Both the position numbers and the translations under genes were made by a program. 64,000 nucleotides of DNA, taken from contig NW_006917102.1 in the NCBI RefSeq assembly GCF_000516985.1, forward strand, positions 1,148,643-1,212,642, written 5' to 3'. This DNA is from Pestalotiopsis fici W106-1. Lineage: Eukaryota > Ascomycota > Sordariomycetes > Amphisphaeriales > Sporocadaceae. Below, one piece after another: positions 1 through 10,951 of this stretch (its first letter is position 1; the number at the start of each line of letters is the position of its first letter). Below the pieces are notes generated by a model. That model saw only the letters and a list, made by a program, of their open reading frames with translations. It had not been told where the DNA came from and made no database searches.

Positions 1-850
1 TATAGCGTAGTGCGATGGACCAGCATCAAGGGAAACCCCACCACGATGCCCAACCCGAAATGCCTGATCAGCCATTGGAAGAGACCAGGACGCTTGTAGC
101 CACGCTTGCTGGCGCTGCCCTCCACTCGGCGCCGGTGACCCAGATCCTACCTACATTACCTTGACCTACATCACCCTGCTCCATCCGATTCTCGCGCCGG
201 TTTGGCAAAAGCGAAAAGCAATTGCTTTGCCTACTTACTACCTACACATGAAAATGGAACGGCTCTTGTTCTTTTCCTTAACGTAAACGCCAACCTGCAG
301 TCACCAAGCCACTCAACTGCTCGTTCCATGTTGCCTCGTTGTTGTCGCAGAGCAGTCATGTTTTAAGCGACAGAGTGTGAAAATATACCCAACCCAACCT
401 GCTGTGGCCCGCCCCCGGAGACGAGAGCAGAACTAAGATTTCAGTCCGAAATTGGCTATTGACAGCGGCACTGCACTGACTGAAGAAAAAAACGAAAGAG
501 AAAGGCTTGAGAGTGACGTGGGGACCACCACTACCACGCCTACCTACTATACATTTACCTACATTACCTGGCCACACATACCCTGCCTCTCGCCTACCTA
601 CATTACCGACCTGCCGGCCTTCCTACCACTGAACAAGCTTGTTCCAGAGGGGGGATAGGAAGAGAAAAAAAATATTACATACCACACTCCTAATCCAGGT
701 GTCGAAGCTCGCAGTAGTAGCAGCATCAAACGAAGCGACTGCGCGCAACCGCAACCGCACCCGCACCACAAACCTTCCGGTCACACACAACGAGGGGAGG
801 TCCTGCTAAAAGTTGGGCCGTCTCAGTTCCCCCCCAAAAAACTTTACCAC
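1..850. other. Upstream region of areA, no gene seen
   Basis: No credible coding region is seen. The stretch is rich in CCTACCTACATTACC-like pyrimidine tracts (about 150-161, 541-573, 592-606). It holds short upstream ATGs, for example at 247 and 358, each followed quickly by a stop. Long leaders with short uORFs are common for fungal nitrogen regulators, but where transcription starts cannot be told from the sequence. Confidence 0.5.
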
Positions 851-3800
851 ATGTACGACGCCGCAGCGAGCGAAGCTCCATCCTTCACAATTGCGTCTTC
901 TACGACAGCAATGAATCCTTCTTCGACAGAACACGACTACCGCTTTCCGCGAAGGCCTGCGGTCGGGTCCGAGGCGGATCGCTCAGTATCGGCTTATAAT
1001 AATTCTGGAATCAGCGGCTCGAATACCGCAACTGACAGCAGCCCCGGCGACCTGCGGTTACAGGAGCTCAACCTGGATTTGTCCAACAACAACAGCGGCG
1101 ACATCGCGCACCGTGATCTGCTCGATTCCTCGGTATTTCCCAACTGGCCAGCGAGCGCTACTGTTTCCAAGAAGGACAACCTCGATCAGATGCAGCATGA
1201 TGACCCTCTAGCGACACAGATTTGGCGATTCTTTAGCAAAACTAAGCAAAGCCTGCCTAGCCAGGAGCGCATGGAAAATCTCACCTGGCGCATGATGCAT
1301 CTGAAACTACGAAGACAGCAGCAGAAGGAAGAAGAGGAGAGAGCAAAGGAAATGGCTCGGTATGTCTACCAATATCTTGTGTTTTTCTTTGCAACACCAA
1401 CACCCTTGTGTCCAATCCACCAATCATTAATCCTTTTCTATAGACAAAAAGCTTCAAAGGAAGGCGCTGCAGGCAATACCCCAAGTGGCATTGCGCAACT
1501 TAGACAAAACTCGGACCAGAACATTGCCCAGTCGGATCCAATGAACCTCGATGACTTCATATTTAGTGAGAATATATCTACTCCGGCGGGCTTGCCTCTT
1601 GACCCTGCCTCCCCGGAGCTGCTCAAGCTATCCGAGGACAAGGCGGCTCATGCAACAGCTGCTGCGATCCCCATCAAATCCCGCAAGGTCTCGCCCCAAC
1701 AGCACTTTGTTCCGCAGTCCGTCCCTGTGCCTCCACACCGCGGGCATGAGGACGAATTCGGCTATGTCAATCGCCATCACCGGAAAACAAGTATAGATGA
1801 TCGACGCGTAAGTACACTTACAAGCCCGCCGCCCATCCCCTTGCTATCTACCTATCTACCTACATACCTACCGCACACCCCCCCAAAAAGCGTCTACCCA
1901 ATCCATTATGCCCTGTACTGCTGCACCCTGCATACATATCTTGAGCTATCGTTGCACCGCGATACTATTTCAAGACACGACCGCCACCCTTCTACCATAG
2001 CGCCTTGATAACTTTAAAAAAAACTAATAACCCCCATCCAGACTCGCAATCTCAAGCGTCCTGCAAATTTCTCTCCTCAAGTCGGCAACCTGGCTTCAAA
2101 TGATATAGATGTGGATGCGGATGTCCATGAATATTCTCTGGATCACTCACACCCATCTGGCGTTGCCAACGCCTCTCATCAACCCTTCTCCTTGGATAAC
2201 TTCCAGATGGAGCATGATCCCATTATCACCTCGGCAGGGCCTTTCCAGCAGAACTTTTCATTCTCGCCCTCCACCTCACCAATGGTGACACATAACTCTT
2301 TTCAGAACATGTATACTCAATCTGGCCTGGCCCAGAACTCCATGAACGCTCATGACTTCTACTCTCCACCCGCATCCACTTATCAGTCCACCGCCACCAC
2401 ACCACACCCTATACCAGAGAACGATAACATGTTCTTTGGCTCCTTGGACATGCGACACCAGAACCAGCAGCAATTCCACCAAGGCCAAGGTCACAATGGA
2501 AACCACGTGATGCAGCAATTCATGTACCAAGGAAATGGCAACCACATGTTTCCTCAGAGTACTAACGCTCCAGATGCATCGTCTTCGTTTGCCCCGACCA
2601 ACACTTTTGGTCACGTCGATCCGACCCAAGTGTTCCAGGAAGACCAGGCTCGCTCTCCCACCTCTGGCATGCTAGAACAGAACATGTTTAGTTTTGGTGC
2701 TGAGTCGGACAATGAAGAGGATGGCGGCTCGTTCCCAGATCGCAACCTCGGCATGCATCCCGCCTTCTCGCCTACCATGGAAGAATCGGGCATGGACATG
2801 AACGGCTCCAACACGCTTGGATGGGATGCATCTTTGCCTGGACAGTTCAGTACTCAGGCTGCACGTTATCCCGGAGGCCCTCCTCGCAAGCAAGTCACGA
2901 TTGGCGGTGCCACTACAGATTACGTTGATGCCAACGGGGACTGGGACGGTCAGAGTAGTCTATCGCGGTCTCAGTCATTCAGGGCTGGAGACAGGCGGCA
3001 GAAAATCCCACGTAACGCTTCTACTTCCGGGCTTAGCACGGGTAGCCGCGGAAACCTCTTTGAGAGGTTGGCACAGTCAAACCCCAATTCACCTCCTACC
3101 GACACCGCTGGCAATGCTTCAGGTTTCTCTTCGGTAACTCCCAGTCGGCCTTCTTCGCCACTGGGATCGAAGCAGGGATCGACAACTAACCTGCAAGGTG
3201 CTGCGGGCAACCAAGCCGATGGCAATGCCCCAACTACGTGCACAAACTGCTTCACACAAACCACCCCACTGTGGCGCCGTAACCCCGAGGGCCAACCTCT
3301 TTGCAACGCCTGTGGCTTGTTCTTGAAGCTGCACGGTGTCGTTCGACCGTTGAGTTTGAAGACGGACGTTATCAAGAAGCGTAACCGAGGATCTGGAGCC
3401 AACCTTCCAGTTGGCGGAACAAGCACTAGATCCAAGAAGACGGGTGGAGCTTCTGGGCCTGCTTCTCGCAAGAACTCGACCTTGGGCATCTCCGTCACGA
3501 ATAGCACGCCACAACAGGCCACCACTCCGCCTGCAACTGTTCGGGCCGGTAGCGCTAACGAAGGTGAAAGTCCGGCAAGTGGTGGTGCTGGTGCATCTGG
3601 TGGCAATACTGCTGGCAGCACGCCGACAAGCTATGCAGGGTCGACCACTGGAGCAGTGGGTGGCAAGGGTGTCATTCCTATTGCCGCTGCTCCTCCCAAG
3701 AACACGCCTGGGCCGGGAGCAGCTTCAGTGACACGCAATGTTGGCGCATCGGGCTCCTCCAAGCGACAACGGCGAAGCAGCAAGAGTGCGGGCACTAGTG

Positions 3801-4066
3801 AGTCCGCTGGAGGTATGGACATTGACAGCCCAGCCAATTCAACTGGCTCCAACGAGGCTGCACGATCGGTCAGTTCCGCAAGCGGATTCATGGCCGGAAT
3901 GCCTAATCCTGGCAACGTTGCCTTGACCAACGGATTCGGTATGACACAGCGCCCGATGATGCCTCCAGGCATGATGGGAATGCCCGGAGTTCCACCAAAT
4001 GGCATGATGACGCCTGGCGCTGGGGCTGGACCTCAAGAATGGGAATGGCTTACCATGAGTCTGTAA
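851..4066 (+). CDS. areA: GATA-type nitrogen regulatory protein (AreA/NIT2 family)
   Basis: Global activator of nitrogen-source use genes; binds GATA sites in the nucleus. My model is join(851..1359,1444..1807,2042..4066), 965 aa. Both introns have GTATGT or GTAAGT donors and YAG acceptors; the first is 84 bp and in frame, so it can be missed. The N-terminal AreA domain (DUF1752) lies around residues 116-155 and includes the run [17 protein letters not shown] single GATA finger C-x2-C-x17-C-x2-C has its cysteines at 691, 694, 712 and 715, followed by a basic tail rich in K/R. The C-terminus ends in [10 protein letters not shown], the conserved end of AreA/NIT2 that in relatives is the contact region for the NmrA/NMR1 repressor. 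Length lies between AreA (876) and NIT2 (1036). The middle is Ser/Gly/Thr-rich and disordered. Family assignment is very safe. Confidence 0.96.
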
Positions 4067-5730
4067 GCATTCTAGCTGGGACGCAAGCATGCCACTGGAC
4101 CTTTTATCGACATTCATTTTGTCTGTTGTCCACGCATCGAGGTGTCTAGTTTTGGGATACCATGACCAGCTTTCCTTTGCACAGGATCTCCTGGTAATAC
4201 GGACATTGGTGCTTCCTGTTCCGGGCTATGACATGGCCCGGATTGTGTTAACAACTTACTATTGTTTATGTTTACACTTTTGTGGGACCAACGACTTGGC
4301 GGGTTCTAATGGTTCATACGGCACTTGGCATGCCATGACATGTCTGACGACCAATCGATCTACCGCGTCGTCGTTGGGATGGGTTTCCAGCTTGAACGAC
4401 TGATATGAGATGATATCACGAACATCTTGGGCAGCTATGTGCTGTACTATGGGATGGGTGGCACTTGTGATTTTTTTGTCGGGTGTTATTGCTTTTGGGA
4501 AGGCACACTGTAGACGGGATGTTTTTTTGATACCAACCTTGATTGTAGAGAGGATCGCTTTGCACATGCGGACCGGATGATGAGCATTGCCTGCTAATTT
4601 TATTTTTGCCGCCCTGTGTTTTCAGGTGCATTGGCAGGCTTTGGTCAATCGTGATACAGAGCCGGCGTGTTCTTATCAGAGATACCCTTACTGCGCCTTC
4701 ACTTAGATATCGCAGAGAATGAACAATTTGACGATGATACCTCTATGCAATGATGTCCTCGGTGTGAAGTGAGGGGTTTTGTGGGCTCATTCTCCTTTGT
4801 CTCATGGTGTATGCACCTCTGGAAAACTTGAATAATCATGGTATTGACCTTGATAATGCCTAAGAGTTGGATACCAAGCACTGACTTGATGACATGCTTC
4901 AGGGAACCTATTGGCTAGGAAATGGTCATCATTGCGCCAAAGCATGCAGGGACTTGAAGCTCGGCTTGCCTTCCTTGAAAACCTGGACGTAATTCCACAT
5001 CTTGTTACATTAAGCCTTATTAGTTGATGAAGAAAAGGTAAAATGTCTAGATGCATATTGCCCGGCTTTTATCATTAAAGGTATTTGACAACAAGCAATC
5101 TCGGTCCCAATCACAAAGAGGTGCTCTACTGTGAGAAAAGCTGTCCGGCACGGCAAAAGCCATTGCCAGTTGAGAAGACGATTTGAACAGGCATTTCTGG
5201 TGGTCGCTTTGGAATAAGTGCTACATTTGTGAATAGGAAAAGAGTTCCATCTTCTTGAATCGAGAAGCTGTGGCTTTCTCAACTCAACACATTCGAAAGG
5301 GGCCGTGACGCTCACCATCTAACATCAGTCATCAAAGCGTTCACTCCCTTGTCCTTGATACAACTAGCTACCTGAATCACACGGATATCCAAATACCCAA
5401 GTGAACTGCGCAACGGGTAATTGCAGCAAGAACCGAGACTGTAATGGATAGAGCCGTCTAGTCCAACGGCAGTAGTGTATGTGTGAAAGCGGTGTAAATA
5501 TTTTTCTTTCCCCCTCCTTGTCTCGGGAAAATAGGTAGAGATATGCATTAGCTTTGGGGATGACTGTTTGCGCCCCGATCTAAGCAGAAAGACCTTGACG
5601 GATGACCTTATTGCCCAAAGTCTACAGCACGTCGGCGTGATGAATGTGATTATGGTAGAATTTCCTCAACGCCGAGGCAAAGACCCAGAGAGACGAATGG
5701 CTCAATGGGAAAAGCGGCACACATACCATT
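4067..5730. other. Gene-free interval downstream of areA
   Basis: Holds the areA 3' UTR, then about 1.5 kb in which I see only short overlapping open frames without splice or protein-like character. No repeat or RNA gene was recognised before the tRNA. Confidence 0.45.
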
Positions 5731-5802
5731 GTTGCTCTAGAGAAATGGTAACTCGCTCGCCTCCTAAGCGAGAGACTGTGGGTTCGAGTCCCACGAGTGA
5801 CT
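5731..5802 (+). tRNA. tRNA-Arg (anticodon CCT)
   Basis: A full cloverleaf can be folded by eye over 72 nt. The acceptor GTTGCTC pairs with GAGTGAC using two wobbles. The D-arm is GAG/CTC around AAATGGTAA. The anticodon stem CTCGC/GCGAG closes the seven-base loop CTCCTAA, giving anticodon CCT, which reads AGG (Arg). The variable loop is AGACT and the T-arm is GTGGG-TTCGAGT-CCCAC. There is no intron. A T-rich tract with a run of six T follows at 5811-5816 and fits Pol III termination. The B box (GGTTCGAGTCC) is canonical. Confidence 0.95.
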
Positions 5803-6048
5803 TCTTCTTCTTTTTTGTCTTCTCTCATTTGCCTTTGCCTTTCTCTCTTCTGTGATCTTTGTCTTTTTCCTTTTAACCTTGAACCTAACCCCTCCACCGA
5901 TCCAGATCAGACCACATAAACCAAGCTAACGTTTGATGCTCCCTTGATGACTCGCTTTTCTCTTTTGTCCTTTCCTTCTGCCCTGGAATGTCGATATTGT
6001 TATTACTCTTTCCAAGGAGGGAGAAAAGAAGAAATGCAACAACTCTCT

Positions 6049-7869
6049 TTACACAATTAGAAAGTCATGGCCAAGGTTCTTGAGCTGAATAAGCCAGTTC
6101 CGGTCTGTTGCATCCGTGGCGTGAAGTCCGTCCCGCAGTTGCCATATGTCCGTCAAGGTCTCCATGGCGGATTTCATCATTCCCCAAGGACACTCCTCCC
6201 ACATGACTCTCAGCCGATTCAAAATCCAGGCCCGACTTTCAGGCGTTACGGCCTCGACACCAATCATGAAGACGGGCCACGTTGTGTAGCGAAAGAGTGG
6301 GTACCAGGAGGGGATGAGGGAGAGGTGATAATGTATCGTTGCGGCCAGGTCTTTGGTGGTGGGAATCGGTGGGAGGTATAAATCCACCTCCGGCATAGCG
6401 GCCTGGCGTTGGCCAACATATTCCTCAATTCCCGGCGCCGAGAGCAGCACGTACAGGGCCACGGCGGCCTGGTACGCCGAGGCGATGGCAGTTCGCATAT
6501 TAATTTCCATCTCGTCGACGGCCCGGACGTGGGCGTTCGCCGCGCATACCCAATGCGCCCAGACTTTGATCTCGAATGCTTGCGCTTCGGCTAGGAACTC
6601 GAGGAACGTGTCCATCTCTTCGACTGTGGGCAGGGCGTTGTCGTTGGTGCTCACGCGCCGAGCTAGACGAGAAATGCGAAGGATCAAGAGCAGTAGCTGC
6701 GCCGGACAGCTGTGGTAGCTATTAGCTTCTGTCCTGTCGATAAAATGTCGGATCTCGTCGGCGTCAATGATGCTGGCTCTGCGGACACCTGTAGCCGAGT
6801 TTGAGAGCGAGTCCAGCGTAGTGCCCCATATATAATAGGCAACCGAATCCGAGGCCACGTAGTCGCGTATACCGATCGAGTTGCATGTATACCGCAGGGA
6901 CTGTAGACTCTGCTGCGTGGCAGCCGTGTCGAGATACAGGTTTGGAATCACCAAAGCCGACGACGAGTCCTCGTCCGCATCGGCCATTCGTTCTGGATCG
7001 GGCTCCAGCTGTCTCGGCATCAAGGCAAAGTTGGACGCCTGAGCCGCAATCAGCTGCCGCGCCGCTCGCATATGAGATCGCCAGCCACCCTTCCCCGAGT
7101 CAATCAGGGCAAAGTTGATAAAGAAGAGCACTGTGGCCAACAAGGCCTCCTTTTCATCCGAGTGTCTCGCGTCGAATTTTTGTCGTTGAAGTACTGCTTG
7201 CAGTCCCTTGATGGCATCAGCCCGCGCCCGTAGAGCGTCGACGAGGGCATCCACGGAGGCTTTGGAGGCAGACACTCGCCGCATGATGTTGGCATAATGC
7301 ATGGCGGATGATGCCACAAGAATGTCCTGCAAGAAGGGATACGACGTGGACATTGCAATGAGCTGCCGAAAGGGGTTCCCTTGTAGCTTGAGAGAATCAT
7401 GGACAATCAACTCTTGACAGATCCGCTTTGAGTCTAAAACACATGGTTGGCAAGCCAAGTTCAGCCAGGGTGGGAAGGGGAATGAATACTGCGTTTCCTT
7501 TATTGGCCACTTACAGTAGTTGAGATAGAACCTCGCGGTCTTGTCCATGTGTTGGAATAGTGGATCCACGAGCCCGGCAACCATGTTCTCATCCACGTTG
7601 ATTGCAGGGCAGGTGGGTGGAGTGCCATTCCGGCTTCCTCGCACGAGAGCCTTGGTCGTATTTTGGTGTCCATTGGTCGTTGGATTATGAGTGTCAAAGG
7701 AAGCCTTGCCAGCCAAACGGCCACGAGAGGCTACAGCATTGGTCCATTGGTAGATCTTATCATAGCCGAGACACTCCTGCCCTGCAGTACTGCACTTGTT
7801 ACAAGTCGGCAGTGACCGGTCGCACCGAAGTCGACGCCGGCGGCAGTTGTGACAACTCTTGGTAGCCAT
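6049..7869 (-). CDS. Zn2Cys6 transcription factor, Fungal_trans_2 type
   Basis: Nuclear DNA-binding regulator. I model complement(join(6049..7433,7515..7869)), 579 aa. The 81-bp intron is in frame and easily read through; its donor is GTAAGT and acceptor TTTTAG. Removing it joins RFYLNY to YSKRICQELIVHD, the usual continuous helix of this family, which strongly supports it. The N-terminus carries the binuclear cluster C6-NCRRRRLRCDRSLPTCNKC with six cysteines in the first 35 residues, followed by the GYDKIYQWTNAVASRG segment typical of ACR-2-like regulators. The rest is the helical Fungal_trans_2 (PF11951) region. The gene is divergent from the MFS exporter at 9044, which suggests it controls that exporter, as seen in several fungal drug-resistance pairs. 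Its ligand and target are not shown by the sequence. Confidence 0.9.
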   Translation of the reverse strand: MATKSCHNCRRRRLRCDRSLPTCNKCSTAGQECLGYDKIYQWTNAVASRGRLAGKASFDTHNPTTNGHQNTTKALVRGSRNGTPPTCPAINVDENMVAGLVDPLFQHMDKTARFYLNYCKWPIKETQYSFPFPPWLNLACQPCVLDSKRICQELIVHDSLKLQGNPFRQLIAMSTSYPFLQDILVASSAMHYANIMRRVSASKASVDALVDALRARADAIKGLQAVLQRQKFDARHSDEKEALLATVLFFINFALIDSGKGGWRSHMRAARQLIAAQASNFALMPRQLEPDPERMADADEDSSSALVIPNLYLDTAATQQSLQSLRYTCNSIGIRDYVASDSVAYYIWGTTLDSLSNSATGVRRASIIDADEIRHFIDRTEANSYHSCPAQLLLLILRISRLARRVSTNDNALPTVEEMDTFLEFLAEAQAFEIKVWAHWVCAANAHVRAVDEMEINMRTAIASAYQAAVALYVLLSAPGIEEYVGQRQAAMPEVDLYLPPIPTTKDLAATIHYHLSLIPSWYPLFRYTTWPVFMIGVEAVTPESRAWILNRLRVMWEECPWGMMKSAMETLTDIWQLRDGLHATDATDRNWLIQLKNLGHDFLIV

Positions 7870-9043
7870 GGGCCGGAGCCGGCTTGTCTGGTAAGTACCC
7901 TCTCGATTTCAAGGCAGCGGTATTAACCCATGTAACGGCGTCAGGTTATGATAAGCTGAGGAGGAAGAACAAGGGGCAGACGTTTAGCCAAAGTCTGCAC
8001 AGTCGGCTACTAGGTAAGCGAATACAGGCATCACATTCGCAGTGAGCTCTCCGTGTCGTCGATGAGTCAATCTCTATTTCGACCGAGAGAAGCTTCTGGG
8101 ATTTGTCATGAAAGACGTAGCAATTGAGGCTTGGCTTCCTATATGAGCCAAGATGAGGATGGACAGACAAAAGAAAGTTCCAATTATTTTCTTTTTACTA
8201 ATAACCTGCCAGTCCCGCGTGCGAGCCGAGATCTAGTCCAGGCGAAATGGAGATGTTGAGTCGATCCCCAATGGACGGAACGGATATGCTCTTGTAGCGG
8301 CCTCGTGGGTTAGGTAATTAGCTCCAGCCCTTCAAGGTCAAAGTGCAACTGGCCATACCATAAATGGAAGCCAAGACGCAACTGTTGCATATCCAGACTG
8401 GGGACCCTTTTTTTCTGGCTCACGATTCTAGCGTCATCCCGGAGCAAAACCCGACCTTTTTGCGCCCTATGGTAACTTACGCCTACGTATTTCCAGTCCT
8501 CCACGGGTATTGGGCCCGAGAACCACTTCGCCACGAGCCGCAAGCACACACAACCACCCCCGTTCTTCTTCCCCAGGCTTCTAGATGATTTGATTTCATC
8601 GAGCGGTAGAAGACAAATTTATGGAACCATGTGTCATCCTTCTTGTTTAGCAAGCAGAGGGGGTCGTCCCGCCATGCGAATCCCAGCCCAGATCGCCCAA
8701 CGGTCGGCAACAAGAGATGGACTTTTCTCCTTTCGGGCAGAGCGTTGCAAGTCGTGCATATCTAGATTCGTAGACGTGCAGTCTTTGTCAAAGCGGATCA
8801 TGGTGAAATATTCCACATACACACATCATCCACTTTTTTTTTTATCGTCCCCTAGTCGATAATTACCAATCCCTTACAGCGAGCGGTCTGGATCTACGGT
8901 ACCATGATAGTATAATAAGAGTTGGCCGGGCCCAAGACTTTTGACCATAATGGAGACTGCAAGAGAATACACACGTCTATCACAGACCTACAACTACCTC
9001 CTCTTGCCTGGCTATACTTGACTACTGTACACAACTCAGCAGC
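7870..9043. promoter_or_regulatory. Shared divergent promoter region of regulator and MFS exporter
   Basis: This 1.17-kb interval separates two genes read away from each other. A TATA-like run TATAATAAG lies at 8911, about 130 bp before the exporter ATG, and a T-rich tract at 8837-8851. I did not find a convincing CGG...CCG Zn2Cys6 dyad. No gene is seen inside. Confidence 0.5.
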
Positions 9044-10725
9044 ATGGCGTCCATGCTGGTGAACGGAGAGGGCGGTGTCCCTCCCGAAAGCGGAGTCTAT
9101 GACGGCAGTGACTCGCCCGAAACCCTCACCAAGGCCGACATTGAGCGGCTCGGACGAGAGCGCCCGGCTGCCTTCACGCACTTGTCAACCGAGATTGCTT
9201 TTGTCTCGACCGTCGTCGTGTCCATGATGATGAGCGAGTACTTTGTCAGCGGCTTCAACATTGTGCTGCCCACCATTGCCAGCGAAATCGATATCCCCGA
9301 CGCCCAACGGACCTGGCCCGCCGAGGTCATCAACCTGACCACGGCCGCATTGCTCCTCCCCTTTGCCCGGCTCTGCGACCGACACGGTGGACGTTCCATT
9401 TTTCTGCTCGGCCATGCTTGGCTCACCGTCTGGTCCCTCGTTGCCGGCTTCAGCCAGAACCCGACCATGTTGATCGTGTGCCGAGCCATGCAGGGCCTCG
9501 GAAGCAGCGCCTACCTCCCCGCCGGTATCTCCCTGCTGGGTACGCTCTACCGACCCGGGCCGCGTAAGAATCTCGTCTTTAGCTCCTACGGCGCCATGGC
9601 CTGTGTCGGCTTCTATATTGGCATCTTTGTTGGGGCCGTAGCCGGCCAACTCCTCACCTGGCGCTGGTTCTTTTACATTGGCACCATCATGGTGTTTGTC
9701 AACACCATTGTTGCCTTTTTGGCCATTCCGCGGCACCTGGGCGACGGGGATGCCAGCGTGTGCATGGACTGGTGGGGTCTGGCTACCATTGTGCCTGGTG
9801 TTGCCCTCGTGGTCTACGCCCTGACCGACGGCAGCCATGCGCCGCAGGGCTGGAGGACCCCCTACATAATTGTCACATTCGTCATTGGCGCCCTCCTCTT
9901 GTGCGTCGCAGTGTACATTGAAGGGTGGGTTGCCGCACAACCTCTCTTGCCCGCCGATCTGTTCCGGCCAAAGTACATGAGACGCCTGGCAACGTCCATG
10001 TTCTGCTCGTATGGCTGCTTTGGATTGTTTCTATTTTACGCTAGCTACCAGTAAGTCAGATAGGCTCTCTGCTCACTTCTCATGATGGCGTAAACTAACA
10101 GACTCCTGCCAGACTCCAGACGGTTCTCAACACGACACCCCTCCAAACCGCCGCATGGTTCACACCACTGGCAGTCGGCGGCATGTTCCTAGCCGTGGCC
10201 GGCGGTCTCGTCCTGCACCTCTTGCCTGGCCGTGTGCTCCTCATTATTTCGGGATTAGGCTACCTCATCTCGGTACTGCTCTTTGCCGTCATGCCAGCCC
10301 AATCCTCGGACGGCGAGCCTTCGCTGTCGTTCCTGTACTGGGCCTATGTCTTTCCGGCCATGTTGTGCGGCACCATTGGCGTCGATATTCTCTACAATGT
10401 GACCAACATTTTCATCACCACGGCCATGCCGGCCCGGCTTCAGGCGACCGCGGGAGCCCTCATCAACAGTCTCTTGTACCTGGGCATGGCCTTTTGGCTT
10501 GGTATCGGCGAGCTGGCCGTGTCGACAACGGTCGAGTACCGCGGTGGCGAGGACAGCGTTAGCTTGCGGGAACAATACCAGATTGGTTTCTGGCTGGGTG
10601 TCGGGCTGGCTGGCCTGGCGCTGATCCTCAACTCTACCATTAACCTTGGCGAGGCGGCGGCCGAGATGACGGCTGACGAAAAGGAGCAAGCGAGACTTGA
10701 ACAGAGTCAGCAGGTTTCTTCCTAA
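9044..10725 (+). CDS. MFS exporter, DHA2-like (14 TM)
   Basis: Plasma-membrane drug or metabolite:proton antiporter by family. The model is join(9044..10050,10113..10725), 539 aa. Of two possible acceptors only the one at 10112 keeps the frame and gives ASYQLQTVLNTTPLQ. Hydrophobic helices run from about residue 50 to 515 with a cytoplasmic N-terminus. The loop after TM2 reads ARLCDRHGGRSIFLLG, a form of the MFS motif GxxxDRxGRR. TM5 has a GxxxG-rich segment typical of antiporters. The central QPLLPADLF stretch sits in a long loop typical of DHA2 proteins. The C-tail is rich in K/E/Q. The gene is divergent from the Zn2Cys6 regulator at 7869. Substrate unknown; a role in export of a toxic compound is an inference from context. 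Confidence 0.9.
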
Positions 10726-10951
10726 CAACTTTTGGTCATTTTTGGCATGTTTATTTGCATCTTGGAGTTGATTTGATTTTTCAGGGACCAAGCGCTTGAT
10801 ACCCCTAGACTAAAGGAATGACTGCATAATTTATTAATAATAATGACTCTTCTTTGCTATCTATACCGGCTGGGGCACATATCAGGCTTCAGAGCTTTGC
10901 TGTTGTTGCCCTAATGAATAATGATCATCAGATACTATACAACTTGTTGAA

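Noticed and set aside
9185..9940. 251-codon minus-strand frame inside the MFS gene
   Set aside because: Shadow of the exporter; His/Gly/Asp-rich composition typical of antisense translation.
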